Source of the DNA: Syntrophus sp963665935
GTDB lineage: Bacteria > Desulfobacterota > Syntrophia > Syntrophales > Syntrophaceae
NCBI GenBank assembly: GCA_963665935.1
Contig: OY762510.1
Coordinates: 1,054,001 to 1,118,000, forward strand
DNA length: 64,000 bases
Direction of reading: 5' to 3'
Translations under genes and position numbers: made by a program
Part shown: piece by piece, positions 17,822 to 26,566 of the stretch
Layout: the number at the start of each line of letters is the position of its first letter
Position numbering within the stretch: position 1 is the first letter of the stretch
The notes under the pieces: generated by a model
What the model was told of the DNA's origin: nothing
Seen by the model: only the letters and a program-made list of their open reading frames with translations
The model's database searches: none

Positions 17822-20071
17822 CTAGCAGGGCTCTTCTCCCTCTGCCGCCTTTGAGATGCGGCAGCGGACATACTCCCCTTTGAGGGGCCACCCCCCCGAA
17901 ATGGGATCGCACTTTTCAAGGTCATCGTCGATGGTGACATTGATGTTTGATTCCCAGAGCCCGTAAAGGGAAGGCTCGGCAGCGGGTTTTTCCGGATACC
18001 ACCAGGCATGCGCCGCAACGATGCAGTCGGGCGCAAAGGTGTTGACCAGCCGGGCGCGCTGTTTCACCCGCCCCAGGGGGGATTCGATCCACACCCAGTC
18101 CCCGTCGACAATACCGTGCCGGCGCGCCGTATCTACGTGAATTTCCACGATGGGAAAAGGCTGCCGCTTGCGGAATCCTTCCACATGGCGGAACTCCGTG
18201 TGATGATAGGGAAGGACCCGGGTGCCGCTGATATTGAGGAGGGGATAGCGGCTCCAGTCGCCATCGGGCGGGTGCGGCTCCTGATAGTCAGGCAACGGAT
18301 CGTAGCCCAGTTTCTCCAGAATCGTCGAGTATATCTCCACCTTGCCGGTCGGCGTGGCCAGCGGTCCTGCCGCGCAGAGGCCTGGCTGCGGCGGGGTGAC
18401 TGCCCAGCGCTTCTTGTGAACCAGTTCCGCCAGCGTTTCCACACCCTCTTTCTTCATCATGTCCTGCAGCCGGTATTCCCAGACCGCCTCGAAAGTCTCC
18501 CAGGGCCAGTCTTTCTCCTGCCCCAGACGCACCCCCAATCCTCGCCAGAACTCGTAATCGTTGCGCCGGTCATAGCTGCCGGGCACGCTGGCCGGAACGG
18601 CCGCCTCGCCGATCTGCACCAGGGGATAGGACCCGATGGAGGCAAAATTGCCCATGTCCGGCCGCTCGAGCCAGCAGGCGGCGGGGAGGACATAATCGGA
18701 CAACTGCGCCGTGGGCGTCCAGGTGATGTCCAGGGTGACGAGGAGGTCCAGGGCCTTCAGGGCCCGGTAGACCAGCCTGCTGTTGGCAAAGGAGAGGAGC
18801 GGATTGCTGGCGGAAACGATCAGCCCCCGGACCGGATAGGGTTTGCCGGTCAGCATGGCGCGGAAGGCGGTGGGCGCGTGGGCCATGCAGTTCAGATAAA
18901 CCGCCGCGGGATGATGATCGCCCCATTTTTTCCTTAGCTGCTCCACCACCAGTTCCCATCCCGGGTAGCTGAGAAAGCGGAACCGGTCGCTGCCGAGCTG
19001 CTTGCGGCGCTGCTCCGGCGAGAGGGTATCATTGGCCTCCAGCGCCGCATCGGGAACAAAATCCTCATAGGGCCCGCCGATCAGCGCCCCGCCGGCCACA
19101 TCGATGCTGCCGGCAATGGCGAACAGGATGTTGATGGCCCGGATATCATTGATGCTGTTGGGAGCGGAATGCTCCGGGGCGCAGCCGATGGTGACCGTCG
19201 CCGGCTGATTTTCCGCAAAGAAACGGGTGATTTCTCGGAGGCGGGGCACGGAGATGCCGGTGAGCGCCGCCACCCGCTCTGGAGGATACGCCTTCACCCT
19301 TTCCGCAAGCCGGTCAAATCCGAAGGTATGGGCCTCCACAAAGGCCTTGTTATACCAGCCCTCGGCGATCATGATGTGCATCATCCCCAGAGCCAGGGGC
19401 GTTCCCGTCCCCGGCCGGAGTTGCACCCAGGCATCGGCCTGGCGGGCCGGCTCGGTCAGTCGAGGGTCCACCACCATCGTCCTGGCGCCGTCCCGGATGG
19501 CCTGCTGAAAGCCGTGCCAGGTATGGGCGCCCCCTTCATGGGGCTCCCGTCCCCAGAGAACGACCAGACGGGTTTTGTCCGGTTTGCGGTCAGGCACCAG
19601 CGAGCCGCCGTACATGGAGAAGGAAACCATGCTCCGCGGCCCGAAGCAGACGGTGACGGCGCCGAAACGATTGGGGCTCCCGAAGAGGTTCATGAAGCGG
19701 CCCTTGGCAAAATCCCAGGCGCCCCGTCCCGTTCCCGAGCTGGTGGCCAGGGCTTCGGCCCCATATTGCTGCCGGATCGTTTCCAGCTTCCGGGCGATTT
19801 CGTCCAGGGCCTGATCCCAGGAAATCTGCTGCCAGGAATTCGCGCCCCGCTCCCCAACCCGTTTCAGGGGATAACTCAGCCGGAAGGGATGCTCCTGATA
19901 CTCCTTCGCCAGGAAGGGGCGGACGCACCAGCCCCCGGGATTCACCGGAGCGCTCCGGTCGATGCGCACCTTCTCCACCCGGTCGCCCTTGACGTAAACC
20001 TTCATGGCACAGCCGCGGCTGGTGCAGAAGTAGCAGTTGGAATACTTGAGTTCGACGTCAGATCTGTCCAA
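17822..20071 (-). CDS. Molybdopterin oxidoreductase, last gene of trp-like operon
   Basis: A 749-residue DMSO-reductase-family enzyme without export signal. The cluster motif is C13-x2-C16-x4-C21-x27-C49 (CYFCTSRGC...GGWCVRP); the likely Mo/W ligand is Cys142 (VTVCFGPRS). The overall plan, including PTAQLSDYVLPAACWLERP and TPTGKVEIYSTILEKLGYDP, is close to the acetylene-hydratase branch, but the catalytic Asp after the second cluster Cys is Thr17. It starts at a TTG that overlaps the TrpD-like stop by 14 bases, with GGAGG ahead, so translation is coupled. That places it in the same pathway as TrpC, TrpF, RibD-like and TrpD-like proteins. A hydration, hydroxylation or reduction of the pathway product or substrate is possible; the reaction is unknown. 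Confidence 0.85.
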   Translation of the reverse strand: MDRSDVELKYSNCYFCTSRGCAMKVYVKGDRVEKVRIDRSAPVNPGGWCVRPFLAKEYQEHPFRLSYPLKRVGERGANSWQQISWDQALDEIARKLETIRQQYGAEALATSSGTGRGAWDFAKGRFMNLFGSPNRFGAVTVCFGPRSMVSFSMYGGSLVPDRKPDKTRLVVLWGREPHEGGAHTWHGFQQAIRDGARTMVVDPRLTEPARQADAWVQLRPGTGTPLALGMMHIMIAEGWYNKAFVEAHTFGFDRLAERVKAYPPERVAALTGISVPRLREITRFFAENQPATVTIGCAPEHSAPNSINDIRAINILFAIAGSIDVAGGALIGGPYEDFVPDAALEANDTLSPEQRRKQLGSDRFRFLSYPGWELVVEQLRKKWGDHHPAAVYLNCMAHAPTAFRAMLTGKPYPVRGLIVSASNPLLSFANSRLVYRALKALDLLVTLDITWTPTAQLSDYVLPAACWLERPDMGNFASIGSYPLVQIGEAAVPASVPGSYDRRNDYEFWRGLGVRLGQEKDWPWETFEAVWEYRLQDMMKKEGVETLAELVHKKRWAVTPPQPGLCAAGPLATPTGKVEIYSTILEKLGYDPLPDYQEPHPPDGDWSRYPLLNISGTRVLPYHHTEFRHVEGFRKRQPFPIVEIHVDTARRHGIVDGDWVWIESPLGRVKQRARLVNTFAPDCIVAAHAWWYPEKPAAEPSLYGLWESNINVTIDDDLEKCDPISGGWPLKGEYVRCRISKAAEGEEPC

Positions 20072-21173
20072 GCATGGCCTCCAGAATCGGCAGCCCGTCT
20101 TCCGGCTTATCGTTCTGCCAGGTCACCCAGTCGCGCAGTTTGGTCAGGGCCTTGCCGCTTGCCACCGACTCCCGGGCCATTGCCAGGCCCTCTTCCAGAG
20201 AACCGGCCTTACCGCCGATATAGAGGAGCGGCGCGGCATTGAGGCACACAATGTCACAGCGGGGTCCGGGGTCCTTGCCCGCCAGGACCCGCAGCAGGAC
20301 CAGGGCGTCCCGCTTCACGTCACGGCTCGATGCCACGTCTTCGAACCGGGCCCGCGCAATCCCGAATCTCTCCGGCGTCAGCGTGTGCTCCAAAATCGAT
20401 CCATCTTCGCAGAGTTCCGCCGCATAGGTGGTCCCCAGGGTTGAAATCTCATCCATTCCTTTTCCCGATTCGTCGTCCGTTCCGTGCATGACGAAGGCCC
20501 TCTTGAAACCCAGGGCTTTGAGGGTCTGCACTTCAATGTCGATCATGGCCCGTGTGGGCACACCCATGACCTTGTAGGAAGGGGGGGTGGGATTGAGCAG
20601 CGGTCCCACGATGTTGATGGTCGAACCGAAGCGGATCTGGGACATCACCCGGGCGAGGGTCTTGGGATGGACCTGGGGCAGGAAGGCGTTCCAGGCGCCG
20701 ATGCCGGCCTTTTCGATGCTCTGGCGAGGGGCGTTGGGAACCGATGAAACGTTGACCCCCAGGGCTTCAATGACATCGATGGCCCCACAATTTGATGATA
20801 TCGCCCGGGCGGCGTGCCGCACGACGTAAAGACCCAGAGAGGCCCCGACAATGGCTGCTCCGGAGCTGATATTAAAGGTTTTCAGGGTGTCCGCGCCTGT
20901 ACCGGCGTTGTCGATCAGGGGTTCCGGCGTTTCCACCGAGACCTTCAGGGTGTCGTATTCGTACAGGGCCTCGAAGGTTCCCGCCACTTCTTCCGCCGTT
21001 TCTCCCTTGGCTTTGAGGGCGGCGATGAACGCCCCTTGCTGAAGATCGCTCTGTTCCTCTTCACAGATCTGCCGCCAGCACTCCCGGGCCTCCTCCCGGC
21101 TGATATTTTCGCCACGGGTCAGTCGAACAACGATGGCGCCGAAATTTCTCCACTTGTCTTCTTTGCTTTCCAT
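20058..21173 (-). CDS. trpD: Divergent anthranilate phosphoribosyltransferase homologue
   Basis: A 371-residue class of TrpD-like phosphoribosyltransferase that would join PRPP to an aromatic amine. The PRPP and Mg parts are kept: GTGAD (91-95, normally GTGGD), FNISSGAAIVG, and GMDEIS (239-244). Residues linked to anthranilate binding are not: KHGNR is RHAAR (119-123), and the Arg of the R-T-x-F-N segment is Gly183 (RFGSTIN, 181-187). There is also an insert before the DE motif (TDDESGKG). ATG 21173 follows AAGGAGAGGACC and is preferred to a start at 21380. Its 3' end overlaps the Mo enzyme start. I read it as a PRPP transferase with an altered acceptor; the symbol marks family only. Confidence 0.75.
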   Translation of the reverse strand: MESKEDKWRNFGAIVVRLTRGENISREEARECWRQICEEEQSDLQQGAFIAALKAKGETAEEVAGTFEALYEYDTLKVSVETPEPLIDNAGTGADTLKTFNISSGAAIVGASLGLYVVRHAARAISSNCGAIDVIEALGVNVSSVPNAPRQSIEKAGIGAWNAFLPQVHPKTLARVMSQIRFGSTINIVGPLLNPTPPSYKVMGVPTRAMIDIEVQTLKALGFKRAFVMHGTDDESGKGMDEISTLGTTYAAELCEDGSILEHTLTPERFGIARARFEDVASSRDVKRDALVLLRVLAGKDPGPRCDIVCLNAAPLLYIGGKAGSLEEGLAMARESVASGKALTKLRDWVTWQNDKPEDGLPILEAMLGQI

Positions 21174-21243
21174 GGTCCTCTCCTTCTGAATTTTATCCAG
21201 GGCCTTCGGCGACTTCCGCGCCAGCTGGCAGGCTTGTTTCTGC

Positions 21244-21951
21244 TTACTCCGGACTTTCGTCGGCCCGGTAAACGATATACAGGTAATCTCCGTGTCGATC
21301 CGCTCGCTCCAGCCGGTACCGCGGCACTTCCCCTCGAGGCCAGAAGGCGCCCCTCTGAACCGGGGTGATGGACGCGGCACCGCCGATGACGAACGGGCAG
21401 AGGATCAGATGAAGTTCGTCATAGAGCCCGGCGGCGATCATCGAGCGATGGACCGTGCCGCCTCCCTCCACGAGGAGCCGCATAATTCCGTAATCCTTAT
21501 AAAGAATGTCCATCAGCCGGGGAAGATCGACAAACTGCCCCCGGCCCGCCGTCACGATCCGGGCCCCCTGAGCCATCAAGGCCTCCACCCGGCGGGCATC
21601 GGCATCCTGGGTCACGGCGACGATAGTCGGCACATCCCCCTGAAGCACCCTGGCCGTCGGCGGGATTTCCGCCAACCCGTCCAGAACGATTCGGACCGGA
21701 TTTTTGCCGGCCGCCTCCCTCAGCGTCAAGGAGGAATCATCCAGCTGGATGCAATTGCGGCCCACCATGATGGCGTCCACATCGGCGCGCTGCCGGTTGT
21801 GCAGCTTCATGATCTCGGGGTCGATCAGGGAAGGACCGACGGGATTGGGCTGCCCGGGACGGCGGCGGGGAGCGATCTTGCCGTCCAGGCTCACCGCGAC
21901 GAGCATGAAGGCCCAGGGCCGTTTCAGTTGATGTTTTGAAGGGTCTTCCAT
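21244..21951 (-). CDS. RibD C-terminal-type reductase
   Basis: A 235-residue protein of the RibD_C/dihydrofolate-reductase-like fold. In riboflavin synthesis this domain uses NADPH to reduce a ribosylamino-pyrimidine phosphate to its ribityl form. Family marks are AVSLDGKIAPRR at the N-terminus, VDAIMVGRNCIQLDDSSLTLR, NPVRIVLDGL, LLVEGGGTVHRSMI and the terminal ELHLILCPFVIGG. The deaminase domain of bifunctional RibD is absent. It lies 22 bases after TrpF and 70 before the TrpD-like gene. Since TrpD products are N-phosphoribosyl aromatic amines, the same chemistry as in riboflavin synthesis could be used here; this is inference. Confidence 0.85.
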   Translation of the reverse strand: MEDPSKHQLKRPWAFMLVAVSLDGKIAPRRRPGQPNPVGPSLIDPEIMKLHNRQRADVDAIMVGRNCIQLDDSSLTLREAAGKNPVRIVLDGLAEIPPTARVLQGDVPTIVAVTQDADARRVEALMAQGARIVTAGRGQFVDLPRLMDILYKDYGIMRLLVEGGGTVHRSMIAAGLYDELHLILCPFVIGGAASITPVQRGAFWPRGEVPRYRLERADRHGDYLYIVYRADESPE

Positions 21952-21973
21952 AAAGTGTCTGTGAGTTCCTTTC

Positions 21974-22651
21974 CTAAAATCTTTTGACGGTCTTCACGAA
22001 CTCCCGGATCAGGTCGGGATCTTTTTCCCCCGTCCTGCGTTCGACGCCGCTGATCACATCGACGGCATAGGGTCGCAGCAGCTCGATGGCCGTACCCACG
22101 TTGCCGGCATTGAGTCCCCCGGCAAGGATCAGCGGCAGGGAAATGTGGTCCGTTATGCCCCGGAGGGCGCTCCAGTCCAGGGTCACTCCCGTTCCCGCCG
22201 GTCGGGAAGCCGTCTTGGAATCGACCACGATTCCGGCGATGCCGGTCTGCTCCAGTACGGCACAGGCCTCCACCGGATCTTTAATCGTGAAAAGGGCCTC
22301 GCCCGTGTCCACAAAGATCCTCAGGGCCTTCAACACCTTGATCCCCGTACCGGCCAGGGCGCTGCAGACCGCCTCGATCTCCTCCAGGGTCTCATCGCCA
22401 TGGAGCTGGAGAAAGTGGGGGCGCACCGTCCGGGCAATGGCCACCATCTCCGCCACCGGGCCGCCCACCACCGCCGTCGTCGTGACAAAGGGCGGCGCCA
22501 GGGCCACCAGTTCCGCGGAGCGGCTCCGGGAAAGGTTCCAGGGGACGGGAACCGGGTACTCCGTCACAAAACCCAGCGAATCCGCACCGGCAGAGGCGGC
22601 CATCTCCACCTCCGCCTCGCGCATGAGGCCGCAGATCTTCACCCGGGTCAT
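21974..22651 (-). CDS. trpF: Phosphoribosylanthranilate isomerase homologue
   Basis: A 225-residue TIM barrel of the TrpF family, which catalyses the Amadori rearrangement of an N-phosphoribosyl amine. The general base Cys7 (KICGL) and general acid Asp144 (IVVDSKT, then GTGVTLDW) are present, as are the phosphate loops LILAGGLNAGNV and VISGVERRTGEKD. The segment that normally reads F-x-x-S-P-R-Y is EYPVPVPWNLS (31-41), so the conserved Arg (Arg36 in the Thermotoga enzyme), important for binding the substrate, is missing. Its ATG overlaps the TrpC stop (ATGA). Isomerase chemistry looks intact, substrate recognition altered. Confidence 0.8.
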   Translation of the reverse strand: MTRVKICGLMREAEVEMAASAGADSLGFVTEYPVPVPWNLSRSRSAELVALAPPFVTTTAVVGGPVAEMVAIARTVRPHFLQLHGDETLEEIEAVCSALAGTGIKVLKALRIFVDTGEALFTIKDPVEACAVLEQTGIAGIVVDSKTASRPAGTGVTLDWSALRGITDHISLPLILAGGLNAGNVGTAIELLRPYAVDVISGVERRTGEKDPDLIREFVKTVKRF

Positions 22652-23376
22652 GGAGAGATCCCCCCGATCAAGGAAGAGACAAAGGCGGCCGGGTCCTCTG
22701 CCTGCAGGATGGCAGTCCCCACCAGGACGGCGTTGGCCCCTGCGGTCACGGCCCGGCGGATGTCCTCCTCCGTCATCAGGGCGCTTTCGGAAATCTTGAC
22801 GATTCCCGGCGGCACATGGGGTGCCAATTCCTCCGTGACCCGCACATCTCCCGAATCCCTCTCCAGAGAGAGGATGTCCCGGTTATTGATCCCGATGATC
22901 GTAGGAAAAAGCGCCAGGGCGCGCTGCAGTTCCTCTCGAGTATGGATTTCCACAACGACCTCCAGCCCTCGGTTCTGCGCACTGCGGTAAAGGTCCGCGG
23001 CCAATGGATCAGGGGTGGTCGCCAGAATCAGCAGAATCGCCGCCGCTCCATGCGCCGCAGATTCTTCGATCTGCTCCGGCGCCGTGAGAAAATCCTTGCG
23101 CAGAACAGGGACCGGCACGGCCTCGCTGACGCACCGGAGGATTTCCAGACTCCCACCGAACTTCGTGGGCTCCGTAACCACGGAAAGGGCGCAGGCCCCC
23201 GCCTTCACCAGCGACAGGGCCAGTTCGGCCACGTCCCGTTGTCCCACGAGATCGCCGTCCCGGGGCGAAACCGGCTTGATGTCCGCGATGAGCGGCAGAA
23301 TTCCCTGACGTCCGGCCTTGCGGATTGCCGTGGACAGACGGAGAGGCTCCGTTATTCCCCCAGCATGTCCGCCCAC
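22648..23376 (-). CDS. trpC: Indole-3-glycerol-phosphate synthase homologue
   Basis: About 242 residues, a TrpC-type barrel. Conserved: Lys34 (ADIKPVSP), Lys94 (PVLRKDF), Glu143 (VVEIHTREE), Asn165/Arg166 (GINNRDI) and Ser198 (SESAL). Changed: the Glu of the E-I-K-R-A-S-P motif is Asp32 and the following Arg is Pro35. The start is GTG 23376, behind GGAGGTGAT, inside the end of the Lrp-like gene (25-base overlap). In tryptophan synthesis the enzyme closes the indole ring by decarboxylation. Here no trpA, trpB, trpE or trpG is nearby, and the neighbours look re-specialised, so the product may differ. Confidence 0.8.
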   Translation of the reverse strand: MGGHAGGITEPLRLSTAIRKAGRQGILPLIADIKPVSPRDGDLVGQRDVAELALSLVKAGACALSVVTEPTKFGGSLEILRCVSEAVPVPVLRKDFLTAPEQIEESAAHGAAAILLILATTPDPLAADLYRSAQNRGLEVVVEIHTREELQRALALFPTIIGINNRDILSLERDSGDVRVTEELAPHVPPGIVKISESALMTEEDIRRAVTAGANAVLVGTAILQAEDPAAFVSSLIGGISP

Positions 23377-23633
23377 ATCACCTCCATATTGTGCTTGGAG
23401 AAGCACCGGAAGGCCATAAACGTATTCGTCCGGGTAATGCCGGCAATCCGGGCGATATCATCGGCAACGACCCTGGCCAGTTGATCGTACTCTTTCACCC
23501 GGATGATCACCAGCAGGTCATAGTCACCCGATATGGAGTAAACCTCCGCAACGCCGTCCAGATTGACCAGAGCTTCCGCAATGGCATTGACCTTCCCAAC
23601 CTCACAGTTGATCATGACGATTGCTGTTGTCAT
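23352..23633 (-). CDS. Stand-alone Lrp/AsnC ligand-binding (RAM) domain protein
   Basis: A 93-residue protein with only the effector domain of Lrp/AsnC regulators: AIVMINCEVGKVNAIAEAL, the LDGVAEVYSISGDYDLLVII core, and ITRTNTFMAFRCFSKH. No DNA-binding helix-turn-helix is present. Such lone RAM domains form ring-like oligomers that bind amino acids or related small molecules. It is the first gene of the operon, 44 bases from a strong promoter and behind AAGGAG. It could sense the product of the pathway or bind an enzyme rather than DNA. Confidence 0.85.
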   Translation of the reverse strand: MTTAIVMINCEVGKVNAIAEALVNLDGVAEVYSISGDYDLLVIIRVKEYDQLARVVADDIARIAGITRTNTFMAFRCFSKHNMEVMWADMLGE

Positions 23634-23676
23634 GTTTCACTCCTTATAACCCCGCTTAGGGATTGAATTTTCACGG

Positions 23677-23705
23677 TTTATAAAAAAAAAGGCCCGGAAT
23701 GTCAA
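23677..23705 (-). promoter_or_regulatory. Strong sigma70 promoter of trp-like operon
   Basis: TTGACA (23705-23700), exactly 17 nt, TATAAA (23682-23677) on the minus strand. The leader to the first ATG (23633) is about 35 nt, with no leader peptide, T-box or attenuator hairpin visible. Regulation like that of a classical trp operon is therefore not evident. Confidence 0.75.
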
Positions 23706-23744
23706 ACAAAACCGCTTTCGGTTTACCCGATGGTCCCTGAGCCG

Positions 23745-23940
23745 TCCGGTTTTTTATCAGGCCGGAGAAACGGGCAGCGGCGTCAACGATACCAGTGGCA
23801 TTTACAACGACACAGCGACCGGCGACATCTATTACAACCCCACGAGCAGTACCGGTGGGGATTCCGTTTTGATCTGCATGGGAAGCCGTATCCGATGAAC
23901 CATATCCGGTTTGACATCTCAATGTATATCAAGTAATTTA
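23745..23940 (+). pseudogene. Possible fragment of RTX-type protein C-terminus
   Basis: In one plus-strand frame the translation contains GIYNDTATGDIYYNPTSSTG with GDSVLICMGS after it. This resembles the last repeat of RTX/serralysin-type secreted proteins (pattern RIIYNTATGALSYD). No start, calcium-binding repeats or complete domain are present. It otherwise is a 375-bp intergenic gap that also carries the operon promoter on the other strand. Confidence 0.3.
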
Positions 23941-24008
23941 TAACAAGTTACAAATAGTTCCAATTTTTTTGTCCATTCGCCATCTTTTATCACGAAGGAG
24001 ATCTCCCT

Positions 24009-24722
24009 ATGGCAGATCCAGCCAAAACAAATCAAGAACTGCTTGAAGAGAATGCCTCTTTAAAGGAGAGTATCCAGGAACTGGAGCATTCAGGAGCCGA
24101 GCGAAAAAAGGTGGAGGAGTCGTTAAGGGAACGCATCAAGGAACTGAATTGCCTCTATTCCATTGCTGATGTGATTGAAAAGACAGATGCGATAGAGGAA
24201 ATATTCAGGAAGACAGCCGACCTGATGCCGAGAAGCTTGTTTTATCCGGAACACGCCTGTGCAAGAATCACTTACGCGGACCAGGAATATAAAACGGGGA
24301 ATTTTCAAGAGACGCCATGGAAAATGTCGGCCGATATCAATGTGTGTGGAAGGCTGACGGGCAGGGTGGAAGTGCGCTATCTGGAAGAGACTCCCCAGAG
24401 AGACGAAGGGCCTTTTTTAAAAGAAGAGCGTGATCTGATCGATGCCATTGCCGAGCGTCTGGGAAAAGTAGCTGAACGCAAGCAATATGAAAAAGAGCGT
24501 GAGCGGCTGATCTCTGAACTGAAGAAAGCACTTTCAGAAGTTAAACTGTTGAGCGGCCTGCTTCCAATATGCGTTTCCTGCAAGAAAATCCGAAATGATG
24601 AGGGATATTGGGAACAAATCGAATTGTACTTGATGCAGCGCTCGGAAGCTGAATTCAGCCATGCCATCTGCCCTGACTGTGCAAAAAAGTTGTACCCGGA
24701 ATTATATAAAGAGAAAAATTGA
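24009..24722 (+). CDS. GAF-like sensory protein with C-terminal zinc-type motif
   Basis: A 237-residue soluble protein. Residues about 5-45 form a coiled coil, residues about 45-160 a GAF-like domain (ELNCLYSIADVIEKTDAIEE onwards), then a second coiled coil, and the C-terminus carries LPICVSCKKIRNDEGYW and HAICPDCAKKLYPEL. That four-Cys tail is common at the ends of PAS/GAF and response-regulator proteins in deltaproteobacteria. There is no kinase, GGDEF or HTH output. GAAGGAG precedes the ATG. A signalling or redox/metal-sensing adaptor is likely. Confidence 0.75.
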   Translation: MADPAKTNQELLEENASLKESIQELEHSGAERKKVEESLRERIKELNCLYSIADVIEKTDAIEEIFRKTADLMPRSLFYPEHACARITYADQEYKTGNFQETPWKMSADINVCGRLTGRVEVRYLEETPQRDEGPFLKEERDLIDAIAERLGKVAERKQYEKERERLISELKKALSEVKLLSGLLPICVSCKKIRNDEGYWEQIELYLMQRSEAEFSHAICPDCAKKLYPELYKEKN

Positions 24723-24899
24723 TTGATAAAACGTCAATTCTTTCGTTCCGGAATCAACGGTACTGAAGGAATTTCAGCAACAAACTTTTTAGTGTGGTTT
24801 TTTTCGTACCTCAGCAGCCTTCTTAATATCCCATAATGAGCGGTTCCTAACGTGTCCCGGCGCCTCGAACACAAAGATGTCCGATGAGGGGGAACGACA

Positions 24900-26531
24900 A
24901 TGATCCGAACGATCCTAGTTCTACCGTTAATTTTCTTTGTGTTGGCGATTTCGGTGATTTCCGCAAACGCGGCGGGAGAGATGGGCAGTACGGGTATTTC
25001 CGCTGTGTCCGAAAACGAGCTCGTCACGGCCCCCGTCGAGATTGACGGTCAGGTGCTGTTTCGTGTGCGCGGAGCGTCATCCTTTCCTGCCGATCAGCGT
25101 GCCGCCGCGATCAGGAACCGGATCGAGGCGGCTGCCGCCGATCCATCCATCCGCAGCGACATGCTGCGCAGCGTCGACTCAGGAAACTTTACCACCCTCC
25201 TTGCCGGTGACCGGCTCCTGATGATCTTAACCGATGCGGATGCCGGGATGGAGCAGTTGAGCCGCGGCTATCTGGTCAAAGTCCACCTGGCAAGAATCCG
25301 CCAGGCGATCGGCGACTACCGCAGCATGCGCAACCGTGACGCCCTGCTGCGCGGATCCCTTTATGCCGTTGCGGCCACAGCCCTTCTGGTACTGGGGATC
25401 ATGATTCTGCTCCGGCTTGGCAGACGACTCGAAGAATTTCTGACCAGGCGAATCAAGAACCGGATCCATTCCCTGGGCATCCAGTCCTTCGAGGTCGTGC
25501 GGGCGGAGCATATCTGGGTGGCGATCCACGGCATGCTGTATTCCCTCCGCATCGCCGCCATTCTCATCATGTCTTTCATTTACCTGCATTACGTCCTTGC
25601 CCTCTTTCCCTGGACGCGCGGCCTCGCCAACCGGCTGTTCGAGCTCATCACCACGCCGCTGACCCAGATGGGTAAGGCAGTCGTGGACACCATTCCCAAC
25701 CTGCTCACCCTTTTCATTCTTTTCATTTTCTTCCTTTTTGTCCTTCGGCTGCTCCGTCTCTTTTTTGATGCGATTGCCCAGAAGAAAGTCCAGCTTGCCG
25801 GATTCGACGCGGATTGGGCGCCCCCAACCTACAAGATCGCCCGCTTTTTGCTCTTGGTCTTCGGCCTGGTCGTGGCCTATCCGTACATCCCCGGCTCCGG
25901 CTCTGCGGCCTTCAAGGGGATTTCCATCTTCTTCGGGGTTGTGTTCTCCCTTGGTTCCACCTCACTGGTTTCCAATATCATCGCCGGTTACATGATGATC
26001 TATCGCCGGGCCTTCAAAATCGGGGACCGGGTCAAGATCGGCGACATGATGGGTGATGTGACGATGATGCGGCTGCAGGTGACCCATCTGCGAACCCTTA
26101 AAAACGAAGAAGTGAGCATTCCCAATTCGCAGATCCTCAGCGGCCATGTGGTCAATTACAGTTCTCTTGCCCGCGAAAAGGGGCTGATCCTTCATACCAC
26201 CGTTGGGATCGGCTACGAGACTCCCTGGCGGCAGGTGGAGGCGATGCTGCTGCTGGCGGCGGAGCGCACGGCGGGACTGCTCAGGGCCCCCTCACCCTTC
26301 GTCCTGCAGAAGGAACTGGGAGACTTTGCCATCGTCTACGAACTCAACGTCTATACCGATAATCCTTCGGAGATGATGGAGCTCTATACGGAGTTGCATC
26401 GGTGGATCCTGGACGTCTTCAATGAGTACGGCGTCCAGATCATGACCCCGGCCTACCGGTCTGACACGCCGGAGCCCAAGATCGTGCCGCAGGAGCAATG
26501 GTATGCGCCGCCGGCGAAGAAGAGTCCTTAA
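24900..26531 (+). CDS. MscS-family mechanosensitive channel
   Basis: A 543-residue inner-membrane protein. A signal-like first helix is followed by a roughly 120-residue periplasmic domain, then five or so membrane segments. The pore and beta domain of MscS is clear: KGISIFFGVVFSLGSTSLVS, NIIAGYMMIYRRAFKIGDRV, then the LRTLKNEEVSIPNSQIL and VNYSS loop, and a C-terminal alpha/beta domain (HTTVGIGYETPWRQVE). It releases solutes on hypo-osmotic shock. GAGGGGG lies 7 bases before the ATG. It lies just upstream of a glucosidase gene and the Kdp region, so an osmotic-adaptation neighbourhood is plausible. Confidence 0.92.
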   Translation: MIRTILVLPLIFFVLAISVISANAAGEMGSTGISAVSENELVTAPVEIDGQVLFRVRGASSFPADQRAAAIRNRIEAAAADPSIRSDMLRSVDSGNFTTLLAGDRLLMILTDADAGMEQLSRGYLVKVHLARIRQAIGDYRSMRNRDALLRGSLYAVAATALLVLGIMILLRLGRRLEEFLTRRIKNRIHSLGIQSFEVVRAEHIWVAIHGMLYSLRIAAILIMSFIYLHYVLALFPWTRGLANRLFELITTPLTQMGKAVVDTIPNLLTLFILFIFFLFVLRLLRLFFDAIAQKKVQLAGFDADWAPPTYKIARFLLLVFGLVVAYPYIPGSGSAAFKGISIFFGVVFSLGSTSLVSNIIAGYMMIYRRAFKIGDRVKIGDMMGDVTMMRLQVTHLRTLKNEEVSIPNSQILSGHVVNYSSLAREKGLILHTTVGIGYETPWRQVEAMLLLAAERTAGLLRAPSPFVLQKELGDFAIVYELNVYTDNPSEMMELYTELHRWILDVFNEYGVQIMTPAYRSDTPEPKIVPQEQWYAPPAKKSP

Positions 26532-26566
26532 ACTCGTCGATGTTCGTGATGTTACGGGAGGCAGGT

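Noticed and set aside
17822..20071. Annotation as acetylene hydratase
   Set aside because: Overall similarity is suggestive, but the catalytic Asp next to the cluster Cys is Thr17, and the operon context points elsewhere.
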